This document shows positions 34,968-44,258 of a stretch of 64,000 nt of DNA, piece after piece. This DNA comes from Gammaproteobacteria bacterium. Lineage in GTDB: Bacteria > Pseudomonadota > Gammaproteobacteria > SZUA-229. How positions within the stretch are numbered: the stretch's first letter is position 1; each line of letters starts with the position of its first letter. Position numbers and translations under genes: made by a program. The stretch is from NCBI GenBank assembly GCA_029882215.1, contig JAOULC010000001.1, forward strand, positions 62,001-126,000, given 5' to 3'. A model generated the notes under the pieces. The model saw only the letters and a list, made by a program, of their open reading frames with translations. It had not been told where the DNA came from and did not search any database.

Positions 34968-34998
34968 ATAAAAAAGCCTGCGAGTAGCAGGCTTTTTT
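34968..34998 (-). terminator. intrinsic terminator of metH
   Basis: AAAAAGCCTGC (34971-34981) pairs with GCAGGCTTTTT (34987-34997) around loop GAGTA. On the minus strand it is followed by a U-rich stretch. It begins three bases after the metH stop codon. Confidence 0.9.
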
Positions 34999-35000
34999 AA

Positions 35001-38000
35001 TTAACTATCGTAATCCAGCACCGGTGCCAGCCAGCGTTCCACCTCAGCCAGACTCATACTCTTACGACGGGCATAATCGGCTACCTGATCACGACCGATT
35101 TTACCGGTTCCAAAATACGATGATTCCGGATTCGCAAAATACCAGCCCGAGACGGCTGCAGTCGGTAACATGGCGAAGCTTTCTGTAATCGTAATACCGG
35201 CATTTTTCTCCGGCTCCAGCATTTTCCATAGTGTTGATTTTTCGGTGTGATCCGGACAGGCAGGATAACCCGGTGCAGGTCGAATACCGTCATAGCTTTC
35301 TTTGATTAAGGCATCGTTATCCAGTTGTTCATCTTTAGCGTAAGCCCAGAACTCGGTACGTACGCGTTTGTGCATGCACTCGGCAAAGGCTTCTGCTAAG
35401 CGATCAGCCAGCGCTTTTAACATGATGCTGTTGTAGTCATCATGGTCGGCTTCAAACTCAGCCACTTTTGCATCGATGCCGATGCCTGCTGTCACTGCAA
35501 AACCGCCGATGTAATCCGGCTGGCCTTTGGGTGCAACAAAGTCTGCCAGACACATATTGTGTTTGCCTCTTGGTTTTGCCATTTGCTGACGAATATGGTG
35601 CAACACAGTTTGCACTTCTTTACGCTCATCGTTCGCATAAACTTCTATATCGTCATCATTGATCATATTGACCGGAAAGAAGCCGATCACGGCACGCGCC
35701 GATAACCATTTTTCATCAACAATTTGTTTCAGCATGGCTTGTGCATCAGCGAACAGTTTTTTCGCTTCAACACCAATTTTTTCATCGTCCAGCAGTTTCG
35801 GATAACGACCGGCTAATTCCCAGCTCTGGAAGAACGGTGTCCAGTCGATATAATCAACCAGCTCTGCTAGCGGGTAATTTTCGAAAGTCTTTAAACCTAA
35901 AAATGCCGGCCTGGTTGCACGATAGTTTTCCCAGTCGCACTGGTATTTATTTTCCCGTGCTTCTGATAATGAAAAGCTTTTCTTTTTACTCTGACGTGCT
36001 GATCTTGCTTCTCGCATCGCAGCATAATCGGCTCTGACTTCTGCATGATATCCATCACGCTGATCGCTGAGTAATTTTCCGGCAACACCGACGGCACGCG
36101 ACGCATCGGCAACATAGACCACCGGATGTTCATAGTTGGGTTCAATTTTAACAGCGGTGTGAATTTTAGAGGTTGTCGCACCACCGATCATCATCGGCAG
36201 GCTGAAATTCTGTCGCTGCATTTCTTTCGCAATGTGAACCATTTCATCCAGTGACGGCGTAATCAGACCCGACAAGCCGATCATGTCACAGCCTTCGTCT
36301 TTGGCTGTCTTTAATATTTTTTCAGCCGGCACCATCACGCCGATATCAAGCACTTCGTAGTTATTACATTGCAGCACCACACCGACAATGTTTTTACCGA
36401 TGTCATGCACATCGCCTTTGACCGTGGCCATTAATATTTTGCCATTGGTCTGGATTTCCCCGTCGCCTTTTTCGGCTTCAATATACGGTAATAAATAAGC
36501 CACAGCTTTTTTCATGACACGTGCTGACTTCACCACCTGCGGTAAAAACATTTTTCCTTCACCGAACAGATCACCGACAATATTCATGCCATCCATTAAC
36601 GGCCCTTCGATCACATCCAGAGGGCGCACCGTTGCCTGTCGCGCTTCTTCGGTATCCTCATCAATAAACTCAGTAATACCTTTTACCAGTGCATGTGCCA
36701 GCCGTTTATTAACCGGCAGACTGCGCCACTCTTCATCTTCTTTGGCAGCACCGGTACTGCCATCACCGCGGTATTTATCGGCTATTTCCAGTAGACGCTC
36801 GGTTGAATCTTCGCGCCGGTTTAAAACAACGTCTTCAACCCGTTCGCGTAACTCTTCCGGTAAGTCTTCATAAATCGCCAGCTGCGCGGCATTGACGATA
36901 CCCATGTCCATACCGGCTTTAATTGCGTGATATAAAAATACCGAATGAATGGCTTCGCGTAACGGGTTATTACCGCGGAATGAAAATGAAACATTAGAAA
37001 CCCCGCCGCTGACCATCGCATGCGCTAAGGTTTGTTTGATAACGCGGGTGCCTTCAATAAAATCAACCGCGTAGTTATTGTGTTCTTCGATACCGGTAGC
37101 TACGGCAAAAATATTCGGATCGAAAATAATATCTTCAGCCGGAAAACCCACTACTTCGGTTAAAATTTTGTATGAGCGTGTACAGATTTCTATCTTGCGT
37201 GCTGCTGTGTCGGCCTGACCTTCTTCATCAAACGCCATGACGATAACTGCAGCGCCATAACGGCGAACCAGTTCGGCGTATTTGATAAAATTTTCTTCGC
37301 CTTCTTTTAAGCTGATAGAGTTAACAACGCTTTTGCCCTGCACACATTGCAGGCCGGCTTCTATCACTTCCCATTTTGAGGAATCGATCATCACCGGCAC
37401 CTTGCAGATATCCGGCTCCGATGCGATGTAATTTAAAAAGCGAATCATCGCCGCTTTGGAATCCAGCATCGCCTCATCCATATTGATGTCGATGATCTGC
37501 GCACCGTTCTCAACCTGGGTTAGCGCCACAGCCAGGGCTTCTTCGTATTGTTCTTCCATGATCAGGCGTTTGAAAATCGCGGATCCGGTAACGTTATTAC
37601 GTTCGCCGACATTTACGAATAATGAGTCGGCAGTAATATTTAAAGGCTCCAGGCCCGACAAACGACATTCAAGCGGAATCTGGGGGATTTCGCGTGGCTT
37701 AATGTCGGCCACCGCTTCACTGATCGCTTTGATATGTGCCGGTGATGTACCACAACAGCCACCGACAATATTCAGAAATCCGCTTTCGGCAAATTCTCTG
37801 ATCGTTGCGGCCATTTGATCCGGCGTTTCATCGTATTCCCCAAACTCATTGGGCAAGCCGGCATTCGGATGCGCTGAAACATGTGTACTGGCAATGCGAC
37901 TGAGTTCGGCCACATACGGACGCATTTCTATCGCGCCCAGCGCACAGTTCAGTCCAAATGAAATCGGTTTTGCATGATTCAGCGAGTTCCAGAAGGCTTC

Positions 38001-38687
38001 GGTAGTCTGGCCCGATAAAGTACGGCCAGAGGCATCGGTAATAGTGCCGGAAATCATGATGGGCAAACGGAAACCCTGATCGGCATAAACGCCTTCCAGG
38101 GCAAACAATGCGGCTTTGGCGTTTAGGGTATCGAAAATGGTTTCGACCATTATAAAATCGGCACCGCCTTCAATCAGGCCGCGGGCCGATTCGCTGTAGG
38201 CCTCTACCAGCAGGTTGAACGTAACATTACGAAATGCAGGGTCATTAACATCCGGTGAAATAGTGGCGGTACGATTGGTTGGTCCTAATATGCCGGCAAC
38301 ATAGCGCGGGCGGCCGGTTGTCGCTGCAACTTCATCGGCGGCTTCGCGCGCCAGCTTTGCTGATGCCACGTTCAGCTCATACGAGAGCTCTTCCATCTCG
38401 TAATCGGCCATCGCTATGCGGGTGGCATTGAAGGTATTGGTCTCGAGGATGTCAGCACCGGCTTCAAGGTATTCTTTGTGGATGGTTTTAATGATCTGCG
38501 GTTGTGTCAGTGACAACAGGTCATTATTGCCTTTTAAATCGCTTTCCCAGTCAGCAAAACGCTCGCCTCGGTATTCATCTTCACCCAGCTTATAACCCTG
38601 GATCATGGTACCCATGGCACCATCGAGAATCACGATTCGGTGCGCTAATAATTGTTGAAATTCTTCGAGACGTTGCTGACGTGTCAT
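35001..38687 (-). CDS. metH: cobalamin-dependent methionine synthase
   Basis: Transfers the methyl group of methyltetrahydrofolate to homocysteine via methylcobalamin. The length of 1228 aa matches E. coli MetH (1227). Modules in order: homocysteine-binding barrel with zinc ligands in GLNCALG and GGCCGTSP (about 245-315), pterin-binding barrel (about 350-620, [13 protein letters not shown] and [10 protein letters not shown]), cobalamin-binding cap and Rossmann domain with the [11 protein letters not shown] lower-ligand motif (near 755), and the C-terminal SAM-binding reactivation domain ([12 protein letters not shown]). All modules are intact. I looked for a cobalamin or SAM riboswitch in the 146 bases upstream and saw none. 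Confidence 0.97.
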   Translation of the reverse strand: MTRQQRLEEFQQLLAHRIVILDGAMGTMIQGYKLGEDEYRGERFADWESDLKGNNDLLSLTQPQIIKTIHKEYLEAGADILETNTFNATRIAMADYEMEELSYELNVASAKLAREAADEVAATTGRPRYVAGILGPTNRTATISPDVNDPAFRNVTFNLLVEAYSESARGLIEGGADFIMVETIFDTLNAKAALFALEGVYADQGFRLPIMISGTITDASGRTLSGQTTEAFWNSLNHAKPISFGLNCALGAIEMRPYVAELSRIASTHVSAHPNAGLPNEFGEYDETPDQMAATIREFAESGFLNIVGGCCGTSPAHIKAISEAVADIKPREIPQIPLECRLSGLEPLNITADSLFVNVGERNNVTGSAIFKRLIMEEQYEEALAVALTQVENGAQIIDINMDEAMLDSKAAMIRFLNYIASEPDICKVPVMIDSSKWEVIEAGLQCVQGKSVVNSISLKEGEENFIKYAELVRRYGAAVIVMAFDEEGQADTAARKIEICTRSYKILTEVVGFPAEDIIFDPNIFAVATGIEEHNNYAVDFIEGTRVIKQTLAHAMVSGGVSNVSFSFRGNNPLREAIHSVFLYHAIKAGMDMGIVNAAQLAIYEDLPEELRERVEDVVLNRREDSTERLLEIADKYRGDGSTGAAKEDEEWRSLPVNKRLAHALVKGITEFIDEDTEEARQATVRPLDVIEGPLMDGMNIVGDLFGEGKMFLPQVVKSARVMKKAVAYLLPYIEAEKGDGEIQTNGKILMATVKGDVHDIGKNIVGVVLQCNNYEVLDIGVMVPAEKILKTAKDEGCDMIGLSGLITPSLDEMVHIAKEMQRQNFSLPMMIGGATTSKIHTAVKIEPNYEHPVVYVADASRAVGVAGKLLSDQRDGYHAEVRADYAAMREARSARQSKKKSFSLSEARENKYQCDWENYRATRPAFLGLKTFENYPLAELVDYIDWTPFFQSWELAGRYPKLLDDEKIGVEAKKLFADAQAMLKQIVDEKWLSARAVIGFFPVNMINDDDIEVYANDERKEVQTVLHHIRQQMAKPRGKHNMCLADFVAPKGQPDYIGGFAVTAGIGIDAKVAEFEADHDDYNSIMLKALADRLAEAFAECMHKRVRTEFWAYAKDEQLDNDALIKESYDGIRPAPGYPACPDHTEKSTLWKMLEPEKNAGITITESFAMLPTAAVSGWYFANPESSYFGTGKIGRDQVADYARRKSMSLAEVERWLAPVLDYDS

Positions 38688-38796
38688 GTTAAAAATCCAA
38701 ATAAAAATTCACTAAATAGCCGTTTAGTATAGCATTAATGTCTTATATGCACCTTATCGCTGTCGGTTATTGCGCTTGATAATCCACGGACAACGT

Positions 38797-38813
38797 CAGA
38801 TACTGTGTATCTG
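38797..38813. repeat. short perfect inverted repeat between metH and bpt
   Basis: CAGATAC (38797-38803), TGT, GTATCTG (38807-38813) lies 20 bases upstream of the bpt start in the divergent metH/bpt interval. It could be an operator or a hairpin in the bpt leader. Confidence 0.4.
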
Positions 38814-38833
38814 TATCATTAATACGAATCAAC

Positions 38834-39550
38834 ATGTCGCTGCAAGACCGGGATTTTTATCTTACCGTTGAACATGCCTGTGCATACTTTGATGACCGGC
38901 TGTGCCAGAATATCGTGCCTGACCCGAACATCCGTATGCATTCCAGTGTCTATGAACAACTGGGCATGATTGGCTTCAGGCGCAGTGGCGATCATGTCTA
39001 TCGTCCGCACTGTAAAGACTGTAAAAGCTGTATTCCGTGCCGGATAGATATTAACCGCTTTACTCCAAACCGAAGTCAGCGCCGTTGCCTCAGGCAAAAC
39101 AGCGCGATCACGGTCGAAAAGGTCAGTGCTGAATTTACTAACGAATACTTTGAACTGTACAAAAAATACCTGAACCATCGTCATGCCGGTGGCGAAATGA
39201 GTAATCCATCAGAGGATGACTTTAAAAACTTCCTGATTTGTAACTGGAGTGATAGCCACTTTTTAACTTTCAGAGAAGATGATCACTTATTAGCCATTGC
39301 CGTGATCGATAAAATTCTCAATGGCTTCTCCGCTGTCTACACCTTCTTCGACCCCGACTTTTCACACCGCAGTCTGGGTACATTTGCAATTTTGCAGGAA
39401 ATACAGCACTGCAAAAACCATCAGCTACCTTTCCTGTATTTAGGCTACTGGATTGATCAGCATCCAAAAATGCATTACAAGGCCGGCTTTAATGCAATTG
39501 ATGTATTTCACAACAATCACTGGCGGGCGTTAGAAAAACCCGCTGATTAA
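38834..39550 (+). CDS. bpt: aspartate/glutamate leucyltransferase (N-end rule)
   Basis: Leucyl-tRNA-protein transferase of the Bpt family, which adds leucine to proteins with N-terminal Asp or Glu and so marks them for ClpS/ClpAP. The family cysteine motif RPHCKDCKSCIPCRID is at about 57-72, followed by SQRRCLRQN, the FFDPDFSHRSLGTFAILQEI acyl-transfer core and LGYWI. The length of 238 aa is normal. The N-terminal part before the cysteine cluster is typical (DRDFYLTVEHACAY). It is divergent from metH. No clpS or aat gene is adjacent. Confidence 0.93.
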   Translation: MSLQDRDFYLTVEHACAYFDDRLCQNIVPDPNIRMHSSVYEQLGMIGFRRSGDHVYRPHCKDCKSCIPCRIDINRFTPNRSQRRCLRQNSAITVEKVSAEFTNEYFELYKKYLNHRHAGGEMSNPSEDDFKNFLICNWSDSHFLTFREDDHLLAIAVIDKILNGFSAVYTFFDPDFSHRSLGTFAILQEIQHCKNHQLPFLYLGYWIDQHPKMHYKAGFNAIDVFHNNHWRALEKPAD

Positions 39551-39571
39551 AGAAAGCTTGATCTGCCTCAA

Positions 39572-39599
39572 TTTACAACCAATATTTCTACTGTATTCT
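39572..39599 (+). promoter_or_regulatory. predicted promoter of the small RNA downstream of bpt
   Basis: TTTACA (39572-39577) and TATTCT (39594-39599) are separated by 16 bases and match sigma70 hexamers at five and four positions. Initiation would be near 39606. Confidence 0.4.
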
Positions 39600-39605
39600 C
39601 ATCCC

Positions 39606-39718
39606 CGTGCCTCATGCACTGCCTGCATACTCTTTTCAAGCTAATAGTATGTATGGACTCCTGGGGGGGAGAGTCGAGCCGGTTAATCTAGCCAAGTGGA
39701 TTAACCGGCTCTTTTTTT
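39606..39718 (+). ncRNA. predicted small RNA with three hairpins
   Basis: The 113-base stretch between bpt and bolA forms a chain of hairpins: CATACT/AGTATG (39626-39651), GACTC/GAGTC (39656-39675) with a CT-G7-A loop, and the terminator stem (39676-39711), which begins at the very next base so the last two could stack. A plausible promoter precedes it and a U7 tract ends it. No peptide is likely. It could also simply be the 3' UTR of bpt. No known RNA family was recognised. Confidence 0.4.
39676..39718 (+). terminator. very strong intrinsic terminator
   Basis: A perfect 13-bp stem, GAGCCGGTTAATC (39676-39688) with GATTAACCGGCTC (39699-39711), loop ten, is followed by seven T. It ends the bpt transcript and/or the predicted small RNA. 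Confidence 0.92.
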
Positions 39719-39807
39719 ATACTTTCAATAAACCCTGACAAATTAATGGTTATTAAATCACGTACTCACTGATAAAATACGCCATCACTTTTTGACGAGT
39801 TACCCGC

Positions 39808-40113
39808 ATGACCATGCAAGCCACTATCAGCAGTAAAATTCAGGACGCTATTCAGCCCTTACACCTGCAAGTAGAAAACGAAAGCCACATGCATAATGTA
39901 CCGGCCGGTTCTGAGTCTCATTTTAAAATTGTTGTGGTCAGTGAGCAGTTTGACGGCCAGATGCTGATTAAAAGGCACCGCCTGATCAACCAGATCCTCA
40001 GTGAAGAACTGCAGCAAATTCATGCTATGGCACTACACACCATGACGCCTGACGAATGGGCTCAGAAAGGCGCTGCACCTGAATCTCCGCCATGTCAGGG
40101 TGGCAGCAAATAA
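39808..40113 (+). CDS. bolA: BolA-family protein
   Basis: A 101-aa BolA protein, a partner of monothiol glutaredoxins in [2Fe-2S] handling and a stress morphogene in E. coli. The family signature runs from IQPLHLQVENESHMHN through SHFKIVVVSEQFDGQMLIKRHRLIN to IHAMALHTMTPDEW; the invariant His is in the KRHR motif and the first acidic pair is near 23-26. It starts at ATG 39808; ATG 39814 is also possible. It is the gene before fnr, 110 bases away, and may be transcribed separately. Confidence 0.93.
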   Translation: MTMQATISSKIQDAIQPLHLQVENESHMHNVPAGSESHFKIVVVSEQFDGQMLIKRHRLINQILSEELQQIHAMALHTMTPDEWAQKGAAPESPPCQGGSK

Positions 40114-40223
40114 AAAATCAATGCCATCGAAAAAATAATAATGACTATAAATAACTGGATAGGCTTGGCAAATATGACGTTTCACCCTATTCTATCCATA
40201 CTATATAGAGTGAACAGACATAT

Positions 40224-40979
40224 ATGACTCCCCCTACTGTCAAATTATCAACACTAAAAACGGCTTGTAAAAACTGTAAGTTGCATCAGCTGTGCCTGCC
40301 GCTTGGGCTAGAAAACAATGACATGGATCAGCTTGATAATATTATTAAACGCGCTAAACCTTATCAAAAAGGCGAATACCTGTTTCAACACGGTGATAAT
40401 TTCGATGCGCTTTATGCGGTACGCTCGGGTTCTGTCAAAACATTCTCTCAGGATGATAATGGCGACGAACAAATAACCGGTTTTTATCTGGCCGGTGAGA
40501 TGATGGGACTGGATGCGGTTCATGAAGGCTTTCACCCCTGCTCTGCACTGGCACTGGAAACCACCAGCGTCTGTAAAATTCCGTTTACTCATCTGGAAGA
40601 GCTCAGCGCTAAATTACCCAGCCTGCAACACCAGCTGCTGCGCATCATGAGCAAAGAGATCACGGAAGATCAGGCTTTACTGATTCTGCTGGGTCAAAAG
40701 TCAGCCGAAGAGCGTGTTGCCGCTTATCTGGTCAATATGGCTGACCGTATGGAGAAGCGCGGTTTCTCTTCCGTTGAATTTAACCTTAGCATGTCTCGCA
40801 AGGACATCGGCAACTACCTGGGACTAACGATTGAAACCATCAGCCGTACTTTCAGTCACTTACAACAGGACGGGTTGATTAATTCTCAGCGTAAACACAT
40901 CGAAATACTCAATACTGAAAAACTCAGAGCCATCGCTGGCCTGCCTAAAATTTCCTGTGGATTAAAATCAACAGGCTAG
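40224..40979 (+). CDS. fnr: FNR-type oxygen-sensing transcription regulator
   Basis: A 251-aa CRP/FNR-family activator. The four cluster ligands are present: C15, C18 and C24 (CxxCxxxxxC) plus C106, so an oxygen-labile [4Fe-4S] cluster is expected. The cyclic-nucleotide-like beta barrel covers about 40-150, and the HTH has the FNR recognition helix LTIETISRTFSHLQ (E..SR), which predicts binding to TTGAT-N4-ATCAA. One such box is seen in this window, upstream of nnrS. A strong terminator follows. FNR would switch genes on when oxygen falls. Confidence 0.95.
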   Translation: MTPPTVKLSTLKTACKNCKLHQLCLPLGLENNDMDQLDNIIKRAKPYQKGEYLFQHGDNFDALYAVRSGSVKTFSQDDNGDEQITGFYLAGEMMGLDAVHEGFHPCSALALETTSVCKIPFTHLEELSAKLPSLQHQLLRIMSKEITEDQALLILLGQKSAEERVAAYLVNMADRMEKRGFSSVEFNLSMSRKDIGNYLGLTIETISRTFSHLQQDGLINSQRKHIEILNTEKLRAIAGLPKISCGLKSTG

Positions 40980-40997
40980 CATTAAATTTCGTTCAGT

Positions 40998-41035
40998 AAA
41001 AAAGGCAGACAAAATATTTTTTGTCTGCCTTTTTT
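40998..41035 (+). terminator. bidirectional intrinsic terminator after fnr
   Basis: A 17-bp perfect stem, including GGCAGAC and GTCTGCC cores with A and T flanks (40998-41014 and 41019-41035), has loop TATT. It can serve fnr on the plus strand and the 41056 gene on the minus strand. Confidence 0.92.
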
Positions 41036-41055
41036 GTTCCCACATCCCTTATAGC

Positions 41056-41289
41056 CTACTGCTCAGTCTCTCTGATCCATGACAACTTAAGTAGCAGCAA
41101 AATAGCAGGCGTGCCATGCATGATCAGGTCAAAAATATCAATTGGCTTTACCAGCTCACCGGCTGCCAGCATTTTGAGCTTTTCCAGCAGATGTGGCTCT
41201 GGTACAAACGGTGCCAGCCCCAGCATTAAGGCAATCATTGCCAGATGAAAGGTCGGGATTTTATTTAATAAGCTTTTAAATTTATTCAT
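41056..41289 (-). CDS. small membrane protein, unknown
   Basis: A 77-aa protein with a hydrophobic helix at about 14-30 and a second near 56-69, separated by a short loop (PEPHLLEKLKMLAAGELVKP). I recall similar short proteins in purple and sulfur bacteria, without function. I start it at ATG 41289, two bases after the ytoQ stop; a GTG at 41295 overlaps it. It is co-transcribed with ytoQ and ends at the shared terminator. Confidence 0.65.
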   Translation of the reverse strand: MNKFKSLLNKIPTFHLAMIALMLGLAPFVPEPHLLEKLKMLAAGELVKPIDIFDLIMHGTPAILLLLKLSWIRETEQ

Positions 41290-41291
41290 TA

Positions 41292-41735
41292 TCACTCTGC
41301 AGTTAATGTATAAGCCAGGATCTCTACCACCTGCTCCGGTGTTTCTGCTGATGCCAGAGCCGCGGCATTGACTTCTTTGAGCGGATGTATCAATGCTTCA
41401 TCGTGCAGGGTAATAATAGATTTACCCAAAGCAGAGGCATAACCGGCATCAAACGCTGCATTCCACTGGCGATATTTATCACCAAAGCGCACCACGACCA
41501 CGTCTGCATCGGCAATCAACTTGCGTATGCGGATTGCATTAATCTTTGCCGCTTTATTATCTTTCCAGAACGGCTGTTCTTCTTTACCCAGTATCAGATC
41601 GCCACAGTCATCGCTGGCTTCGTGATTGGTTACCGGTGCTGAAATTTCAATCGGCAGATTTTTAGCTTTAATGCCCGCGCTGATACGCTCGCGCCAGTCA
41701 GTATGAATTTCACCTGACAGATAAACTTTCCACAT
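41292..41735 (-). CDS. ytoQ: YtoQ-family protein (nucleoside deoxyribosyltransferase-like)
   Basis: A 147-aa cytoplasmic protein of the YtoQ family, related to nucleoside 2-deoxyribosyltransferases. Landmarks are MWKVYLSGEIHTDWRE at the start, APVTNHEASDDCGDLILG, KINAIRIRKLIADADVVVVRFGDKYRQWNAAFDAGYA and a final helix. The VVVVRFG strand and the WNAAFDAG helix correspond to the nucleotide-binding core. No substrate is established for the family. A small membrane protein gene follows directly. Confidence 0.82.
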   Translation of the reverse strand: MWKVYLSGEIHTDWRERISAGIKAKNLPIEISAPVTNHEASDDCGDLILGKEEQPFWKDNKAAKINAIRIRKLIADADVVVVRFGDKYRQWNAAFDAGYASALGKSIITLHDEALIHPLKEVNAAALASAETPEQVVEILAYTLTAE

Positions 41736-41774
41736 AAAAGGTTCCTCTCGTTAATTTAGGGTGTTTCAGCATGT

Positions 41775-41862
41775 TGATAGGGTTATCGTGCTCAGCGTTA
41801 ATACTTTCAGCCGCTGCTTACAGGCTTTAACGATATACCCTGATCAGATAAAAGCCTGTAAG
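41775..41862. repeat. two interleaved inverted repeats
   Basis: CTTACAGGCTTT (41817-41828) is perfectly complementary to AAAGCCTGTAAG (41851-41862). A second pair, 41775-41789 (TGATAGGGTTATCGT) with 41830-41846, matches over 15 bp with two single-base bulges. One arm of each pair lies between the arms of the other, so the RNA could form either a pseudoknot or two mutually exclusive hairpins. The block lies between the 41893 gene and ytoQ, in the ytoQ leader. Confidence 0.6.
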
Positions 41863-41892
41863 TTGCAAAGCTCATTAATTTAGTTAAAAGCT

Positions 41893-42663
41893 CTACACTC
41901 CCAGCATAATACTGACTTGCTCATGCATATCCTTGCTATTACAGGCCAGTACCGTGGTCGTATCCAGGGTTAAACCTTCACCGTTTAGATCGGTAAAGCA
42001 ACCGCCGGCTTCATTGACTATGACGCTCAACGCAGCAATATCGAGAATATTCACATCAGATTCAACGATGATGTCTGCTTTTCCGGAAGCCAGCAGGTGG
42101 TAGTGATAAAAATCACCGTAGCCACGGGTCCGGTGCACAGACTGAATCAGCTGGGCCAGGTTATTCCATTGCGGCATACCTGACAGTGTTGCAATATTAC
42201 CGGTTGAAAGCGTTGATTTTTTCAGCTCAGTGATCTCACTGACTGTAATGGGCTGATCGTTTAAAAAGGCACCAAAACCTTTCTCGGCATAGGCCATTTC
42301 ACCAAACATCGGGGCATTCGATACCCCCAAAATCAGCTCATCACCTTTCATTAAAGCAATCTGGGTAGAAAAAAACGGGTACTGGCGAACAAAGCTTTTG
42401 GTGCCGTCGATTGGGTCGATTAGCCAGTTATATTCGGCATCCGGGTTGGTTTTACCCGTTTCTTCACCAAAAAACCCATGTTCTGGAAATTGACTAAGAA
42501 TAATGCCTTTAATGGTTTTTTCAGTTTCGACATCAGCGATAGTAACCGGGCTTTCATCCGCTTTGATTTCAATATCAAATTCGCCCAGATAATATTTGCG
42601 AATAACTTCTTCGCCTGCTTTCGCCGCTTTGATCGCTGTTTCCAAAAATTCACTTTTTTGCAT
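41893..42663 (-). CDS. inositol-monophosphatase-family phosphatase, HisN-like
   Basis: A 256-aa Mg-dependent phosphatase. Metal-site motifs are GEETG (about 66-70) and WLIDPIDGTKSF (near 80-91), with the second aspartate motif at NILDIAALSVIVNEAGG. The DGTKSFVRQYPFFSTQIAL context resembles histidinol-phosphatases of the HisN group more than CysQ or SuhB; inositol or other sugar phosphates are alternatives. The start is ATG 42663 with a GGAG site; the longer frame adds unrelated residues. It is divergent from trhP. Confidence 0.85.
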   Translation of the reverse strand: MQKSEFLETAIKAAKAGEEVIRKYYLGEFDIEIKADESPVTIADVETEKTIKGIILSQFPEHGFFGEETGKTNPDAEYNWLIDPIDGTKSFVRQYPFFSTQIALMKGDELILGVSNAPMFGEMAYAEKGFGAFLNDQPITVSEITELKKSTLSTGNIATLSGMPQWNNLAQLIQSVHRTRGYGDFYHYHLLASGKADIIVESDVNILDIAALSVIVNEAGGCFTDLNGEGLTLDTTTVLACNSKDMHEQVSIMLGV

Positions 42664-42787
42664 GATAGCTCCACAGATGCCCGCTTGATTCAATTTCGCC
42701 GTATTCTACCTTATTCGGGCCGTTATTTGACCCCTGTTTAAAATAAGCCGAGTTTATATCTGTGCTAACGGTGCAATGTCCGGTTTG

Positions 42788-42796
42788 TGATATAAT
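42788..42796 (+). promoter_or_regulatory. extended -10 promoter of trhP
   Basis: TGA-TATAAT at 42788-42796 is a consensus extended -10. Initiation near 42803 would leave about 31 bases of leader before the ATG at 42834. Confidence 0.6.
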
Positions 42797-42833
42797 TAAA
42801 AGCTGATATTCATCAAACACACACCTGAGAACC

Positions 42834-44168
42834 ATGAAAAAAATCGAACTGCTTTCACCCGCCGGCACAATCAGCAATATGCGCTATGCCTTCGCTTATG
42901 GTGCAGATGCTGTCTATGCAGGTCAGCCCCGCTACAGCCTGCGCGTACGTAATAATGACTTTATGGGCGACAACCTGTCCATTGGCATCAATGAAGCACA
43001 CGCGCTGGGTAAAAAGTTTTTCGTCGCCTCAAACCTCATGCCACATAACAGCAAAGTTAGAACGTATATGGCTGATATGGCACCGGTTATTGAAATGAAC
43101 CCGGATGCTCTGATCATGTCAGACCCCGGCCTGATTATGATGGTACGTGAAAGATGGCCGGAAATGCCGGTGCACTTATCCGTGCAGGCCAACACCGTGA
43201 ATTATGCGGCGGTTAAATTCTGGAAAAGTGTGGGTGTAGAGCGAGTTATTCTTTCGCGTGAATTATCGCTTGATGAAATCAAAGAAATTCGCCAGGAATG
43301 TCCGGACATGGAACTGGAAGTCTTTGTCCACGGCGCATTATGCATCGCTTATTCCGGTCGCTGCTTATTATCCGGCTACTTCAATCACCGTGACCCTAAT
43401 CAGGGCACCTGTACCAATGCCTGCCGCTGGGACTATAAAACCACCGAAGTGACGGAAAATGCCGAAGGCGTGTACAAGCCTAAAGATACCGCCAGCCATA
43501 CGCCAGGCGAAAACACCGCCGGTACAGCCGAGCGACATGAAAAAGCCCAGGATGTTTATTTCCTGGAAGAGAAAAGCCGCCCTGGCGAACAAATGCCCAT
43601 CATCGAAGATGAACACGGCACTTACATCATGAATTCAAAAGACCTGCGCGCGATTGAACACGTGCAGAAACTGGTTGAAATTGGCGTCGATAGTTTAAAA
43701 ATAGAAGGCCGCACCAAATCACATTATTATGTCGCCAGAACAGCCCAGACCTACCGTCAGGCCATTGATGATGCTTTGCGTGGTAATGCATTTAATCCAA
43801 AATTATTAGGCGTTTTAGAAAACCTGGCCAACCGTGGTTACACCGATGGTTTTTACGAACGCCACCACACACAAGACTACCAAAACTATATGCAGGGCAA
43901 CTCCATCAGTCATCAGCAACAGTTCTGTGGTCAGGTCATCAGTTACGATAGCGCAGCCGGTATCGCAGAAATAGACGTTAAGAATAAATTTTCTGTGGGC
44001 GACAAAATTGAAATTATCATGCCGGATGGCAACATTGATATCACTCTGCAACAGATGGAAAACACCAAAGGCCAGCCAATGGATGTAGCACCGGGCAGTG
44101 GTCATACTGTGCGCATTCCCATGCCGGAAAACACCACCGAGCAATGTATGATTGCCAGATACCTTTGA
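42834..44168 (+). CDS. trhP: prephenate-dependent tRNA uridine hydroxylase TrhP (U32 peptidase family)
   Basis: Member of the peptidase U32 family of the YegQ/TrhP type, which hydroxylates tRNA U34 on the way to cmo5U or mo5U. The barrel begins IELLSPAGTISNMRYAFAYGADAVYAG. The Fe-S cysteine region is LEVFVHGALCIAYSGRCLLSGYFNHRDPNQGTCTNACRW, and DSLKIEGRTKSHYYVA is the second family landmark. The length of 444 aa is close to E. coli YegQ. The variable stretch at about 205-245 (TASHTPGENTAGTAERHEK) is Thr/Glu-rich and typical of an insertion in this family. Confidence 0.9.
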   Translation: MKKIELLSPAGTISNMRYAFAYGADAVYAGQPRYSLRVRNNDFMGDNLSIGINEAHALGKKFFVASNLMPHNSKVRTYMADMAPVIEMNPDALIMSDPGLIMMVRERWPEMPVHLSVQANTVNYAAVKFWKSVGVERVILSRELSLDEIKEIRQECPDMELEVFVHGALCIAYSGRCLLSGYFNHRDPNQGTCTNACRWDYKTTEVTENAEGVYKPKDTASHTPGENTAGTAERHEKAQDVYFLEEKSRPGEQMPIIEDEHGTYIMNSKDLRAIEHVQKLVEIGVDSLKIEGRTKSHYYVARTAQTYRQAIDDALRGNAFNPKLLGVLENLANRGYTDGFYERHHTQDYQNYMQGNSISHQQQFCGQVISYDSAAGIAEIDVKNKFSVGDKIEIIMPDGNIDITLQQMENTKGQPMDVAPGSGHTVRIPMPENTTEQCMIARYL

Positions 44169-44258
44169 AAAAAAGTCTGAATTCATTAGTCAAAGTTATC
44201 AGTACTAAAATGAAAAGATACTGCAGTGCTTTTTGACTTACGACTTTTTTGACTGCGT

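Noticed and set aside
38688-38833. Possible cobalamin or SAM riboswitch upstream of metH
   Set aside because: The interval is only 146 bases and shared with bpt. No B12-box-like or SAM-aptamer core was seen, and the single palindrome is too short.
39676-39711. tRNA-like stem next to bpt
   Set aside because: The stem is a single perfect 13-bp hairpin followed by a T tract, with no D, anticodon or T arm; it is a terminator.
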